A stretch of DNA of 64,000 bases from Euryodendron excelsum (taxonomy: Eukaryota; Streptophyta; Magnoliopsida; Ericales; Pentaphylacaceae), in the NCBI GenBank assembly GCA_033060915.1, contig CM065381.1:9763501-9827500 (forward strand), given 5' to 3'. Shown here piece after piece: positions 37,813 through 50,081 of this stretch. The number at the start of each line of letters is the position of its first letter. Position 1 is the first letter of the stretch. The notes beneath the pieces are model-generated. The model worked only from the letters and a program-made list of their open reading frames with translations. It was not told the origin of the DNA and ran no database searches. The translations under genes and the position numbers were made by a program.

Positions 37813-38695
37813 TGAAATTGATTTTCCATTTACGTAATAATCGAATTTGTTTCAAGAAGATTCAACTTTATCATTTTTTTTTTTTTTTTTGAAGTTTTCC
37901 GATTTGATGATGATGATTTTCTTTGGAACTAGCAAGTTGCCCAATGTGAACTGGGTTTGTAATTGTTCATGCGGAGATGAAAATAAACATGAGACACCAA
38001 TGAGTTCTTACAAATATTGTATCAATAGTTGCTGTATTGTTGTGGGGTTGGATTTGATTTTGTAATATATGACTAGTGATTTTAAATTCTATCTTGCTTT
38101 GTACCAGTTGGGAGCAAGTATCGAAATTTCATTTTAATAAAACGTTTTGAGATATTTTAGAAATATTGCAAATGTGACAAGTATTAATATAGAATAGTAC
38201 ACTCTTTTGTATCTTTTTCTATGAAAATTATATAACATTTAGAGAAAGCTGTAAATTCTAATTGACATAATTTATTGTTTCGATATATAGTATTATGTTT
38301 TTTATTTATTTTTCTATATTTCAAAGTGTTTTGATAGACATTATAGAGTCTTATTGTTCCACTAGTGTTTTCGTTTCAATCTTTTAAGTAACAAAAATAT
38401 TTTGATAATTTAAACGAAAACAAATGAAAATTTTGTTCCTCAATTAGGAGGCTAACAACTAAAGTTTTGTTTGGTTTTAGAGCTCGGAAAAGAAGAGAAA
38501 TGAAAGAAAAACAAATATGAGAGAAAAAAAAATTAGGAACAAGAAGGAAGCTCTTAATTATTATTTAAAAAGAAAATGACAAGGAAGTTTCAAAAAAAAA
38601 CTATTTGGTTGGTTATTTGGGAAAGAAAGACAGAGAACAATAGGTGAGCAAAATAAAAAAAAAAATTTTAATTGAGAAAAATTTAAAAAAATAAT
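37813..38695. other. GLOX1 3' flank
   Basis: It includes the probable 3' UTR and the short landmark TACCAGTTGGGAGCAAG (about 38,103), versions of which also lie downstream of GLOX2 and at about 53,900. A purine-rich AT-rich block follows at 38,460-38,660, with homologues at 45,600-45,780 (inverted) and 53,935-54,130. Confidence 0.6.
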
Positions 38696-38925
38696 CGGTT
38701 TTTAGCTTTCAGAAAAAGCCCTCCCCCTCTAATTAACATTGTTGACGGGTCAATATTAGCGGCTGTCCCTTCCATAATTAACAAATCCAAACTCCCAGAC
38801 AATACATTGTTTAGACCAAAATTGCTACACTGCCACCATGAGTAATAAAAACTTTTACCTTTTCTTTTTTTAAGGATATTTGTATTTTTCAACCTTTTAT
38901 ACTCGAAATTGTGGGCATTTGGGAA
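38696..38925. repeat. ~230-bp direct repeat, copy 2 (downstream of GLOX1)
   Basis: It is the same orientation as, and a close match to, 34,866-35,100. After 38,925 the similarity stops. The pair brackets GLOX1, as expected if a tandem second GLOX copy once followed and was lost. Confidence 0.85.
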
Positions 38926-40295
38926 AATAAAAGTGATTTTTACTAAAGAAAATATCAAAATATATGGATTTTGTAGAAATTTAAAAATTTACCAATACCT
39001 TAGATTAACCCACCTTATGTTTTTTAATGGACAAAATTGCCCATATGAACCAACTTTGTTTTACTCCATTATAATTTCCTTTTGGCCGGAGTGGACTAGT
39101 ATGAGGTTCGTTTTTGTTTATGCTTTCTGTCTCTTGAAGATTCAAAAAAGTAACTTTGACTTTTATTTGAAACCACAAAACATCTGCATGGTTCATGTGC
39201 AGTTCCTTCCTGAACTCTAGGTATTGAAATCAAAGTAGATGGAATTAATTTTGTTTACCTCATGAAAGAGGGAAAATGGTGAAAAGTGTCAGAAGCACTT
39301 TTCTACATCTCTTGCATCAAATTTTGTTATATCAATGAGAAATTGAAGGGTTATTGATGAAAGGAAGAACTCGGTCATTGCTTTTTCCTTTTTTTTTTTT
39401 TTTGGGTAATTCAGTGATTGTTAATTTGCAAGTCTAGCTCCTCCAGTACTGCTAATGTGTATTTGATTCACAGTGCGTGTATCGATCTTGTCTTGACAGC
39501 AAGAGAATACCCAGGTAATGAGAAACATTATTGTTTAAAGTGTAATTTGTCCATTCGAAATAAAAAGTGAGTTAGTCTACTAGATTGGTAATTATCTAAA
39601 TCCCAATATCATATTGGTAGAATCCATATCTTCTCATATTATTTTAATAAGGGATATTTGAATGTGGCTTTTTTTTTTTTTTGATAACTTATGACTTTTT
39701 TAATTTATATTTGGCTCTCTACTTAAAAAAAGCTTACCATAGTGAAAGTCTTTTAAAAAAATGACTTTTTAAAACTAGCTTATAACTTTTATAACTTGCA
39801 ATCTAAGTACTCTTAAAAATTCCTTATTTCTATCGGTTTGATTTCTAACTTGGGGAAGAAAGAGAAAATTCAGAGAAAGAAATTTCAAATGACTTTCCAT
39901 TCAATTTATCTCCTCCTTCCTTCCCTTTTCTTCAAGTTCCAAACAAGCTTCCATAAGGGAAAGGGACTCTCTTTTTTCTTTCTTTGTTTTATTCTACCCA
40001 AAAAATAAGAGAAAGAAAAGGTAAAGGGAAAAAAAAATTTATATCAATATCTCTTTTTCTTTTCTACTTTTCTTATATTCTTTTTTATAAAATCAAATAA
40101 AAAAGGTAACTATTTTTCTTTCATTTTTTCTTCTATTTTCCTTTCATTTCCTTCTCTCTCCAAGTTTCAAACAGGCAGCAGTTCCAAACAGGCAGTAAGG
40201 GCACAACCAAACAACACCCTCACTACAACCCCTGCGCGTCACATGTCTAACAAAGTATTGCTTCTCAGATTCTTGGTGAGAGAAGAAAGACAGGG
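38926..40295. other. Intergenic, upstream of TMEM234-like gene 1
   Basis: AT-rich sequence with poly-T runs at 39,390 and 39,670, and blocks ending in CAAGTTCCAAACAAGCTTCC (39,934) and CAAGTTTCAAACAGGCAG (40,159), members of the dispersed AT-rich family. No gene was seen. Confidence 0.5.
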
Positions 40296-40679
40296 ATGGA
40301 AACGGACATACAGAAGATGATTGCAGTAGGCCTCGTTTGGGGCGCAACAAACGCTTTAATGCGCCGCGGCGCACTCATCTGGGACCAAACTCTCAAATCA
40401 TCCCCTCCTCCAAACACAACCCAGCACCGATTCCTCTCGTCCCTCCAGAAGTGGTTCAACCTCCTCTTAATTTGGCAGTACTCCGTCCCTTTCTTGCTGA
40501 ATCTGTCGGCCTCCGCTGCTTTCTTCGCCATTCTCAGCCACACCCCCATTTCTCTAGCTGTTCCTGTCACCAATGCGACGACGTTCGGGATGCTCTTGGG
40601 GGAAGAGACCCGTGTTGGGTTCGCTTTGTTTGGTACATTCCTTATTGTTCTTGGTGTCTATATTTGTATCATGCAATAA
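40296..40679 (+). CDS. TMEM234-like small membrane protein, copy 1 (in-frame deletion)
   Basis: This single open frame of 127 aa matches the TMEM234 family (DMT/EamA-like transporter fold, small multi-pass membrane proteins of unclear function). It has a start helix with VGLVWGATNALMRRG, then a hydrophobic segment LLLIWQYSVPFLLNLSAS, then SLAVPVTNATTF, and ends with a helix FGTFLIVLGVYICIM. Compared with copy 2 at 59,075-59,476 it lacks six residues after NATTF, from an 18-bp loss between two GTTCG repeats near 40,584. The loss shortens a membrane helix, so function may be impaired. No intron is needed. The gene is followed by partial tandem copies of its own 3' end. It lies tail-to-tail with XTH1. 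Confidence 0.8.
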   Translation: METDIQKMIAVGLVWGATNALMRRGALIWDQTLKSSPPPNTTQHRFLSSLQKWFNLLLIWQYSVPFLLNLSASAAFFAILSHTPISLAVPVTNATTFGMLLGEETRVGFALFGTFLIVLGVYICIMQ

Positions 40680-40799
40680 GCTTGATACTGTGTAATAATG
40701 ATTTAGTTTTTGTTTGAGAAATTCAATTAGACCCTTGTCCAATTTCTGGGTTGGAGACCCTCTGTTTGGTTGCTGAGAAAATTAAAAGAATAGAATTTT

Positions 40800-41480
40800 T
40801 TGATCTTATGCAATTTTGGCTTTGTTTGGTACATTACTAATTGTTCTGGATGTCTACATTTTTATCTTGTGATTAGCTCAGGACTGTGTAATAGTGATGT
40901 TTAGTTTTTTATTTGAGGATATAAATTAGACCCTCGTCCATTTTTTGAGTTGTGGACACTCTGGTTTGTTTCTAAGAAAATGAGAAGCAAAGGGACTGCA
41001 AATTCTGCTCTCATGTGCTCTGTTGTGTTGCATTAGTACAATATCAGGTTTGGTTAGTTAGAGAATTAGGAAATGGAGAAGAGAAAAAGTTTTGGATCTT
41101 CTGTGGGGTTGGCTTTATTTGGTACATTACCCATTCTTCTTGGTCTCTTCATTTGTATCAGGTGATTAGCTTAGGACTTTGTAACTATCTTTTTTAGTTT
41201 TTATTTGAGGATTTAAATTAGACCCTTGGCCAATTTTCGTTGTTGACGGTGTTTGGTTGACAAGAAGAAAAATAAATTAAACTTTTAATCTTTTGAGATA
41301 TGTTGTGTTGCTTTAGAACTATCTGGATTTGCTTGCTTAGAGAATTGAAGAAAAGAGGAGAGCAGATGTTTTGAATCTTATGTAGGGTTGGCTTTAGTCT
41401 AATTTGAAAATTTTAATTAATCCCTGCTCCATTTTTTGGGTTTTCAATTGTTTGTTTGGTGGCTGAGAAAATGAAGAGAA
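40800..41480 (+). pseudogene. Tandem partial copies of the TMEM234-like gene tail
   Basis: The final coding stretch plus 3' UTR of the gene recurs downstream. TTTGGTACATTnCTnATTGTTCT occurs in the gene at about 40,628 and again near 40,825 and 41,118, each followed by a version of TGATTAGCTnAGGACTnTGT. A third, more degraded copy is near 41,390-41,480. The copies carry stops and frameshifts. The same array is present in mirror image after copy 2 (about 58,620-59,060), so it predates the inverted duplication. Confidence 0.75.
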
Positions 41481-42376
41481 GAAAAGTAATGAAAATTTTG
41501 AACTTTGACTTATAAAATTTTTTTGAGAAGTTCAATGAAATTGTCATCCTTTTGTTTTTAACACCATTTGGTTGTTGTGAAAGCTGTGTAAAGGAGGGAC
41601 TGAATCTTTTAATCTTTTTTTCTTTGTTGTTCTGGAACTAGCTGTTTGGTTGCTTAGAGAGAAAAGAGACTACGAAAATTTTGTTTTGCAATCTTTACAT
41701 AATTTCTAATTTTGGTAGCCTAGTATTCTATGTTGCCATGGCAGTTTTCTTTGCGTCCAATCAGAAAGTGCTTCCTGAGATGAGAAATTTGTGAATCCAT
41801 GTAGCTTGTCCAATGAACAGTTATGACTGCCAGATGTTTATAGCTTATGTGCATATCAATTATTTTTCAGTGTTTAATTTGCATGTTGTTAATGCAGTTA
41901 ATTTAATGTGGGTCTGTGAATTCAGGTAATATGTAATTAGTTTATTCTTGTACTTTTATTTTCCTTTATAGACTATGGACCTGCACGAAAATTTGTAATT
42001 TCCACTGATAAAAAATTCTTGTCTCTGCTAAAAAGATGAAACATGCTTGGCTAAATTCTATTATTGAAAACCGTTTATTCATGTATTGGTCCAGTACTAC
42101 TGTATAGTTCGTATTCATGAAGACTAGAACCTGAGATACTGAACACACGGATCATATGATTCAGATACAACATATCAAAAATAAAATAAAAGTGAAATAC
42201 AAAAATCAAATAAATATTTTTATTATTCTTCAACAAAGAAGCCACAAAAAACAAAAAAAAAAAAAAAATGATTGAATCACAAATACACATCAGAGAGCTT
42301 ATTCTCAGTTGTAAACTTGACAGAGGATAGAATGTAGGACTGCAGAATTGTTCCTCAATGACCAAATGGGGGTTTC
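41481..42376. other. Intergenic between TMEM234-like 1 and XTH1
   Basis: Shared with 57,810-58,500 in inverted orientation (for example the CAGTACTACTGTATAG region at about 42,091, matched near 57,857). The last part is the probable XTH1 3' UTR. No mitovirus-like fragment is present here, unlike the XTH2 side. Confidence 0.6.
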
Positions 42377-44376
42377 TTAGTATTGTGGTTTATAACATTC
42401 AAATGGCATCCGTCCATTGAATCGCTTAGTATCTTTGCAATAGTCATAGATCATGTAGTTATTTCTGACCCACTTCATCTGACCCTGCTTAGCATAGCTC
42501 AATTGGCTGTAAGCCGGAGAGGTCCACCAGTTGGCAGCCGTCTGGGAGGCGCATTGACTAATGCTAATTGGCCCATTCCACTTGCAAGCCCTTGCCCTAA
42601 AATTGTTGTATCTGGCTATGAAGGGTGCACTATTCCAGTCAATCTTAACAAGGCCACCTCTTGTCGCCCAGTTATCAGCATTCCATAAGCTGGAGTAGAC
42701 CCTCATCCCTTGTTGGTTTGGGTAGGGAATTCCCTCGCTCTGGTAGTTTCTGAATACTCTAATAGGCAGGCTATCAACATACCACCTGTAACCATAGTAA
42801 TGAACGTGGGGTTTAGGAAACGTATGTCTTGCCAAATTATATGGACTAGGTTGTTAGATTCGGTAAATATGTTGTTTAATTATACAAAGAAAGCAGGTGT
42901 TCAGGTTAACTTACACTACTTCTGTTGGGTTCCAATGGATGGTGTAGTTGTGGAAATCAGCAGTTGGGTCAAACCAGGGGTGGAATTGCTGTTCTCTGTT
43001 TCCAATTCCTTGTGTATAGATATTTGTATGGATGATGTAAGGTTGTCCTGATGAGTTGCCCAAGAACTCGAAGTCTATCTCGTCATGCCTATCCCCAGTC
43101 GAGGACATCTGCTTGCAATTAAGAAAGTAGAAATTAGCCATTTTTCTTCTGTGATACAAGTGTACATAGTGTTAAGGTATAAGACTTTGATAGGCCTGGG
43201 CATTTGACTTCGTCACCCTGTAATCATGACTTAGGGTAATAGATTTACATATATAAAACATGTATAGGTCTACCTAAGTCATATCTTGCTCCAGTAGAAT
43301 TCCACTTACCCTTTTTTTCTTCTTCTCAAATTAGAATTAGATTCACTAATCATCGCAAGCATATTTCGAAGTGTTATAGAAAGAAATTAAGAAGGAATAT
43401 ACATGGGGAGGTTGTGTGTTGAACGAACGAGGGCACTTACATAATAGGCTGTGACAGTTCCAGCAGAGTTCCCAGGTACCAACTTTATTTGCATTTCAAT
43501 GCTTCCAAATAGAAATGCTTTCTTTGTTTGGACACCAGAACCTGAAAACCATAGCCAGAGCAGTAGTCTGTTTAGAGATAGATACCAATACAAAGTTTTG
43601 AATTATTAATGTTGAACGTCCCTAAAGATTCGAAACACCAACTTGGAAATAATTCCTCCACTAAAATGATCAATTCTCAGGGTTCCTCGAAGTTGTTTTA
43701 GTTATCGTTGATTAAGTCATCCAAGTAATTTGATTCACGTTGTGGGCTCCTTTTTTGAGCATTCATCAGATTTCATGCTTGGACAGTCTGCTTGTTTTGT
43801 CACTTCCATTGTGCATTTTTCATAGATTTGTGTTGGTCTTTTGACCTTCTATTTCTATGAGACTTCATCTCAATAACCCAAAGATCGATTCTACAGTGAT
43901 ATAACTTTGACTTGTATGTCCTGATAATTTAAAAACCTAATGCATTTTCTGATGGATGCTATGTACTAAATAGAATGATTTGATACCTTTCGAGTTTACT
44001 GAATATACTTTGATCTGTCTATTTCTATGATATGAATATGCAGCATTGCTACCTTTCACAATTTCTTACAAGTGAAATGTTGCAAAAATATGATATTTTA
44101 CAAACATTTTATATCTTCTTTGCTAAGTTTTATGTGATTATAGTAACTGAAACTCGAAAACATTGAAAGCAGTTGTTGCTGAATGATAAGTAGACTGTAA
44201 TTACCTGAAGTTTGATCCAGCAGTAGCTGAAGATCGTTCCCATTGTTCATCATTGAAGAATGGTGAGAGCCCCAATTGAAATACATGGATTTGGCAAAGT
44301 TGGCATGTACTGATCTTGAATAAAATGCAACTGTTGAGATGAGGAGAGCCAGGAACAGTGCTCGAAAACTTGCCAT
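42377..44376 (-). CDS. XTH1: xyloglucan endotransglucosylase/hydrolase
   Basis: Minus-strand exons 44376-44205, 43541-43441, 43108-42915 and 42785-42377 total 876 nt, giving 291 aa. The enzyme (GH16) cuts and rejoins xyloglucan in the cell wall. Residues 1-25 form a signal peptide ending SVHA. The active-site motif [10 protein letters not shown] lies at 99-108, with Glu101 as nucleophile and Glu105 as acid/base by family precedent, followed by an N-glycosylation sequon (NSS). The C-terminal XET domain contains the conserved [20 protein letters not shown] and four Cys residues. I chose the ATG at 44376 because the upstream in-frame ATG would put a charged stretch before the signal peptide. All splice sites are GT-AG. 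It is a near twin of XTH2. Confidence 0.92.
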
Positions 44377-45999
44377 TTCTACCCCTGACGAATGATTCTC
44401 TTCTATGCTTTTTCCCCTTCTCTGAGTCGAAATTGGATGCTTTTTCTTCCTGATTTTGATGGCTTTATATAGTCTATAATCCAGCAAATGTACCTCTCTA
44501 AGATGAACTGTATGTTTGATTATTTTGACCCCTTCATAGCTCTTGACATTCTTATATTATATTGCAATGTTCTGTATGTTTGTTCCATTTTGCTTTTTCT
44601 CATATATTTGTTTTGTTCCTAGTGCATTATCTCCTTAAGGGCCACCCTAGGAGAAATTATTCAGTGCACTTGAAGCATCACCACATGGTGCTCCATCTCT
44701 TCCATGAGGGTGGAGCCTACTTGTTTTAATAGGTGATGGTTTCCACCATCATGTGAGAGGTGGAGCGCCACGTGGCGGTGCTGCAGAGCACTGAATAATT
44801 TTTCCACCCATAGGGTCTCTGACCTGATTTATCCAGTGCTGTGGATGGCTTGCTATAGCGCTCTCGGTTTAAGCCAGCCGGGATCCGAAGGGCTCGGTTG
44901 GTGGGGTCGGTTCATGGGCCATGTATATATATATATATATATATGTATATGTACATAGGAATGTTTGATGTTATGTTAGGAGGGTATACGAAATGGGAAT
45001 GAACTCTGAGAAATGAGCTGGTACGCTGTTGGGGTAGGAAGATGACGTGCATGAGACTAATGAAATTTGGGTTTGCCTATACAGATTTGTAGGGATACCT
45101 TTTTTTGTTTTTGGGGTAGTCCTTAGACGTGCAGGCCTCATGGCGTTTGGTACAGAAAGCCTTTTAACTCACAGCTGAGACAGGTTCCAACTTTGAGCCA
45201 TATGAAGGGCACAGGTTACAGCTTTGAACTACATGGGAAATTCAACGAGGAACCTCCCGGAGTGAGAGAGTTGTGAGAGTAAACCTGATTACCTGCAATC
45301 ACCTGCAAATTACTAGTATGAGATATGTCGAAAAGATGCCAGCGAAAATTGAACCGAACCCAAGACATCCGAGTTTATTATTCTTTTCTAAGGAAAATTC
45401 AACTGTATTACAAATGTCACTTTTATGGGTTATTTATATATACAAATAAATGCTATTATATTTATATAAACAACTGTATATCATTCCTCCAGCTCACAAA
45501 CCTCTTCCTGGGGAAAAGAAAGTACTAGGAAGGAATTTTTTTTTTTTTTGGTCACAATTAATCTCTTTGTTGTTTGGCTCATCAGTTGTTCTCTTCCTTT
45601 CACCAAATAACCAACCAGGTAAAAAAAATTTAAAACTTTCTTTTCATTTTCTATGCAAAAGAAAAAATAATAAAGAAAATAATTAAGGGCTTTCCTCTTC
45701 TTCCTCTAATTCTTTTTTCCTCTCATATATGTTTTCCTTTCTTTATCTTCTCGTCCAAGCTCCAAAACCAAACAGAACCTATTTCCATCTCTTACCCTCC
45801 TCACTCGTACAAAGCCAGATTGAATTTCAAATCCCTGGTTATATATCATCATCAAAGCGAGATTGACAAAACCCAGTTCACAATGGGCAATTTTTGTTGG
45901 TTCCACATTAGCATAAATTCGTTTATTACATAAATCAAATCGAATTGGAACCTTGGTGGATCAAATTCGTTTATTACATAAATGGGAAAACCAATTTCT
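44377..45999. other. Intergenic between XTH1 and GLOX2
   Basis: Shared inverted with 53,900-55,318, including the region with AAACCTCTTCCTGGGG and AGTACTAGGAAGGA (about 45,499-45,535), mirrored at about 54,150-54,190. It contains a TA microsatellite at 44,927-44,944. The part near 46,000 is the GLOX2 3' UTR. No further gene was seen. Confidence 0.6.
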
Positions 46000-48436
46000 C
46001 TACTGAATTTGAACCCACATTCCACGGCTCGGCACGCCACGGTGAACGACGAAGAGAACATAATACCCAGGCGGCGCAATCTTTCCGGAGGGTGGCGCCA
46101 CCGCAGTAACTCTGCCGTTAACCACCTCAACCGCATCCAAAACAATCAATCTCTGGTTCTGCGAGTACCCGTGGGTGGTGAACGGCGGCGAATACATCGT
46201 CACCTTAAAATCCTTTGGCCCAACTCCGTCGCCATTCAGCTTGAAATTCACGGTGAATTCCTTTCCGTAAGCTAATTTCTCGTCGGAAGCGCCTTCAATG
46301 ATCTCAGGCCTACGCTGATCCAACAGAGGATCCAGGTAGTGTGGAGAGAATTTCTCAACCCTCAATTCCGTTTGATACTTCACAAGGTTGGTAAAATTAT
46401 ACGTCGGGTTGGTGTTGCTGCCAGCCACCAGGATTTTTCCGTCCGGCAGCACCGCCGCGGAGGAGTGGTACATCCGGGGAATGTTTGAAGCCTTTAGCTG
46501 CTTAAACCTCTGGCCAAGCTTCTTCTTCGGGCTGTAAAGCAACGGCGTGAAATTAGGATCGTCGGCCATTTGCCAGCCGGAGACGCCGGCCTTTGCGCCG
46601 GAGAGGATAAGAACGTCGCCGTTCGGAAGAAGAAGCATATCCCCCATTACTCTTCTCGACGGCATCAAATCCATCTCCCACTGAGCGTTAGGGTTTGTGA
46701 CTACAATCCGCCCGCAATCCATCAATGCAGGCAAAAGAATTTTCGCTTTCTCGACTTTCTCCGTCGCGTCGGACTTCGCGCCACCGCAGACCAAGACCTC
46801 GGCCTCCACCAAGTTAGGGTTGTTTCCGGCTAGCTTTAACGGGAGGAGAGCTGACATTCCCGAGGCGGGGTAGTTCCGGGAGCCTCCAGGTAGGACCGGG
46901 AGCTCACGGACGATCGTGTCGGTCTTGGGATCGAGGATTATCGAGCGTCTGTTGGCTAGGAGAAAGACGGTTCCGTCGGGGAGGAGGTAGGCGAAAGGGT
47001 AGAGATTGTTCTCGTACGGATCCGCAGCAGCTTGAAGGAAAGGAAGATTAACTGCCTTCTTTGGGAAATTCAATGAATTCTGCACGTATTCATAGTTGAA
47101 CTCCAGACGGCCCCCAAACAGAATGAAACTGCCGTCTTCTAACTTTTCCTGAGTAGAATACCTGCCAGATCGATACACGAAAATACGTAAGTCATCTTTT
47201 TTTCTTTTTTTTACAAACTTTACGAAAGAATAGCATTTTTTTTGGCTTGTTATGTCGTACCATCTTTCCTTTACTAGCCCTGTAGGGTTTTCTTCCCAAT
47301 CACAGTCTGTGCATGTAGAGAGGAGTCTAACGGCTCTTGTTCCGTCTTTAAACCCGCCGGTGCTTATTAGGGTTCCATCAGTGGCGACCCCTCCCGAGGA
47401 GCACCATGTGTCGGTTAAAACCTGCAAGAGAATTTGCTAAAACCCTTAGAAAAGACAAAGAAGCAGAAGATATAAGTTAATAAAAACGTCACATTTCTTT
47501 AAAAGATAATTCTGTTTGCGCTCCACTTTAAAATAATCTGCTTAATTCATCTGTAGCACACTTAAGTTTTCACAGGAGGGATTAGTAAAAAGGCAATTGG
47601 GAGAACTTCCATGCATGAATTTGCATGCCTGCAGGAACGAAATTTTTATTTATTTTTATTAAAATGTTCAAAATATTTTCGTTTCTTAAATGACAAAAAC
47701 AAAATACTAGTGACTGTATTATTTTCATCAAACTACTCTAGAACATAAAAAAGAAATACACAAAAAAACACCATACTCTATATTCATCATGAATTTATAA
47801 ATTTTCCTAAATGTACGTTGTACAATTTTTTTATTTAGAAAAATACACAAGATAGGATTTTATTATATTGATATTTATCACTAGTGAAATATTTTTGAAA
47901 CATTTTAAAAATTCGTTTTCGAACCTACGGAAACAACTTTGGGAACGAAAATTTGACCCTTGCATGCATGTGGTTTTACGTAGATTAATGCATGATTTTA
48001 GAATGAATGCAAAGACATTTCACGTGAAACACTAAACCTTAAGGGGCCGGACTTCTGCAGTGTCAGCATCATATTCTACAGCATGAGACCAGCAATCGAT
48101 ATCATTTGGCCGGTCGGGGAAGGGACGGCAGTTTCCAGCAGGCAACTGAATACTAGATGGGCCGAGGCTGGCGGCGTCATACATGATAACCTTGTTGGTG
48201 GGGAGAAGCTGCATTTGCATGGCCGAGACACCGGCATTCGGGCTGTGTATTTTCCAATCTCCTAGGTAGTTGGTCTCGAAATCCGGTTTCTCGGCTGCAT
48301 TAGCCGCCGGATTCTGTGGCCCTCCGGCATTGCCTCCAATGTCGCGGCCCAAGACCATATCAAGAATGGGAAGAAACGCAGACCCTGAAACGAAGAAGAG
48401 AGGAAGAAGGAAGAGGGCTCTTAGCAAGGCTGCCAT
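46000..48436 (-). CDS. GLOX2: secreted glyoxal oxidase-like radical copper oxidase
   Basis: Minus-strand exons 48436-48038, 47421-47261 and 47161-46000 have exactly the same lengths as in GLOX1 (399, 161 and 1162 nt), giving 573 aa. The signal peptide, the glyoxal oxidase N-terminal domain, DUF1929 and all active-site residues (Cys140, Tyr188, Tyr418, His419, His517) are retained. The second intron has no in-frame stop, so an unspliced reading would add about 30 Lys/Phe-rich residues. The donor AGATG|GTACGA is preferred because it restores RWYSTQ. Differences from GLOX1 are scattered substitutions. The promoter side (48,540-48,740) is recognisably homologous to that of GLOX1 (35,384-35,600), so both may be expressed similarly. 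Confidence 0.9.
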
Positions 48437-49019
48437 TAAAGATCTTCTTCAATGGTCCTTGCTCTTGCTAATTGATATATTTTTTGATCTCTATTCCTCT
48501 CCTTTTATACTGCAATAACTTGGTTATAGATTTAGCAAAATGGCCAAAAATGAATAATCCTGGTTGGCGAACATACTAAAACAGCGTTTAATTATCTGTA
48601 CTTCAAATTCAGAAGAAGACTTGGGTCAAAATTTGGGAAATGACCTGTTTTTTTTCTGTCATCCAAAGAAAATCAGAGAATATCAAATTTGCCATTATAC
48701 AAATTATGTATTGAGTTATCCTAAAATAGGGAAATTATTAACTTAATCATGGGAGTTTTTTTTTTTTTTTTTTGCCAAAATATCTCTCTGTGAAAATAAT
48801 TTCCCATCCAATACTCTTTGAAAAATAATTCTCATTTTAATATTGTTTGTGCCACTTCTGTTATTTTGTTAAATTAATTTCTTTAACATCAATATTCGAA
48901 TCAAGGTCTTCTGGAAGGATTTCATTGTGAAGAAAAAAATATCTAGGGTTCACAAAAATTGTAGTAACTGAATACAGCATTGTGTAGGGTCTTTGTTTAT
49001 ATTACTGGTGTATATGTAT
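48437..49019. other. GLOX2 promoter region
   Basis: The first ~300 bases align, in inverted orientation, with the 300 bases upstream of GLOX1, including an ATATCAAATTTGCCATTATAC-like stretch. The remainder is AT-rich with a poly-T run at about 48,757. Confidence 0.5.
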
Positions 49020-49330
49020 GTATGCATCTACGAGAATTGGTTGCAACAAAGTCTTGTTAGAAGGGGATGCACTTGAATTTTTGGAAGAAGTTCAGGAAAA
49101 AAGATGTGTCGCGAGCAACACATCTATTATATTGTAGTACATGATTTATTTTCACTAATTTCTTCCTTCTCAAATATTGGTTTTCTTTTCAGACCGAGAC
49201 ACTTTAATAGGGTCCATTTGGTGGCCAAACAAGCCCTAGTTATTGAGTCTGATCATTGGTGGGTTGAGGAATTTTCAACTCAGCTATCTATAGCTGCCAA
49301 GGATGATTGTATTGGCTTGCAGGCCTATTT
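49020..49330 (+). pseudogene. RNase H-like fragment (LINE-type, RVT_3 domain)
   Basis: Two adjacent frames give pieces typical of the RNase H domain at the end of plant LINE/non-LTR reverse transcriptase proteins. The first is VLLEGDALEFLEEV (about 49,055-49,095). The second is FLFRPRHFNRVHLVAKQALV, then WWVEE (about 49,180-49,265), in another frame. A frameshift lies near 49,130. It is only ~300 bp, without other LINE parts. Confidence 0.55.
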
Positions 49331-50081
49331 TATTTATAATATGATTTTTTTTTTTTTTTTGCTGTGATATGTAAAAAAAAAAATGTATTTATGCATCTAG
49401 ATACATAAATTGGTAGATTTTGTTAAAAGTTTCTGTTTAGATGGCACAAAAAGCTGAGGAAAGAAAAGGAATCAATTGATAAAATCTTAGAATTTTACTG
49501 TTTGAGGGTAAAAAAAATTTAGTTCATGAGCAATACATTTCTTGCAAACCAGAAAACAGAAAGATTAAGTTTAAACAAAGAGGTTTGTAACCTTCCAGAG
49601 ATTATCTCTAAAAAATACATGCATGTTTTACGGCTAGCAAAGTGGTAGCGTAAGGTGGATGACAATTACTAGAAATTTGTTGATCAATGGTTGCAAATGA
49701 ATCAATCTGGGAATAAAATCCCCTTCACGCATGGTATATTTATCAACTGTGATGGGTTCATCATTGGTTCATTTATCAACAATGATGAAGCTGGAAAATT
49801 TATGGCAACCAGAGTCTTGAAATTGTGCCAGAAAGCTTGATTCCAACATTGATAGTTACTTCATATTATATATATATATATATATTAGTTTTACTATAAT
49901 AAAAAATTTCAACAGGTTAATAGAATTCTAATAAAACAGCAAAGGTAGCACAAACAATATTAAAATAAAAAATTATTTTTAAGATAGTGTTAGATAGGGA
50001 ATTATTTTTATAAAAAAGGTTATTTTGGTCAAAAATTTTGATGTATTGTTGTGAGGTTGGATTTGATTTGTTGATATATAT
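49331..50081. other. Intergenic, left of the gag-only LTR element
   Basis: AT-rich, with A/T runs at 49,345 and 49,375 and a TA microsatellite at 49,866-49,886. The last ~45 bases (ATGTATTGTTGTGAGGTTGG...) match the GLOX1 3' flank at about 38,030-38,070. Confidence 0.5.

Noticed and set aside
41015..41197. 60-aa open frame downstream of TMEM234-like copy 1
   Set aside because: It is a frame-shifted reading of the tandem gene-tail copy, not a gene.
49283..49325. miR169-like string (GCCAAGGATGAxT) as a microRNA gene
   Set aside because: Mature sequence matches only in part, no complementary arm is visible within ~150 bases, and the stretch is part of the RNase H fragment.
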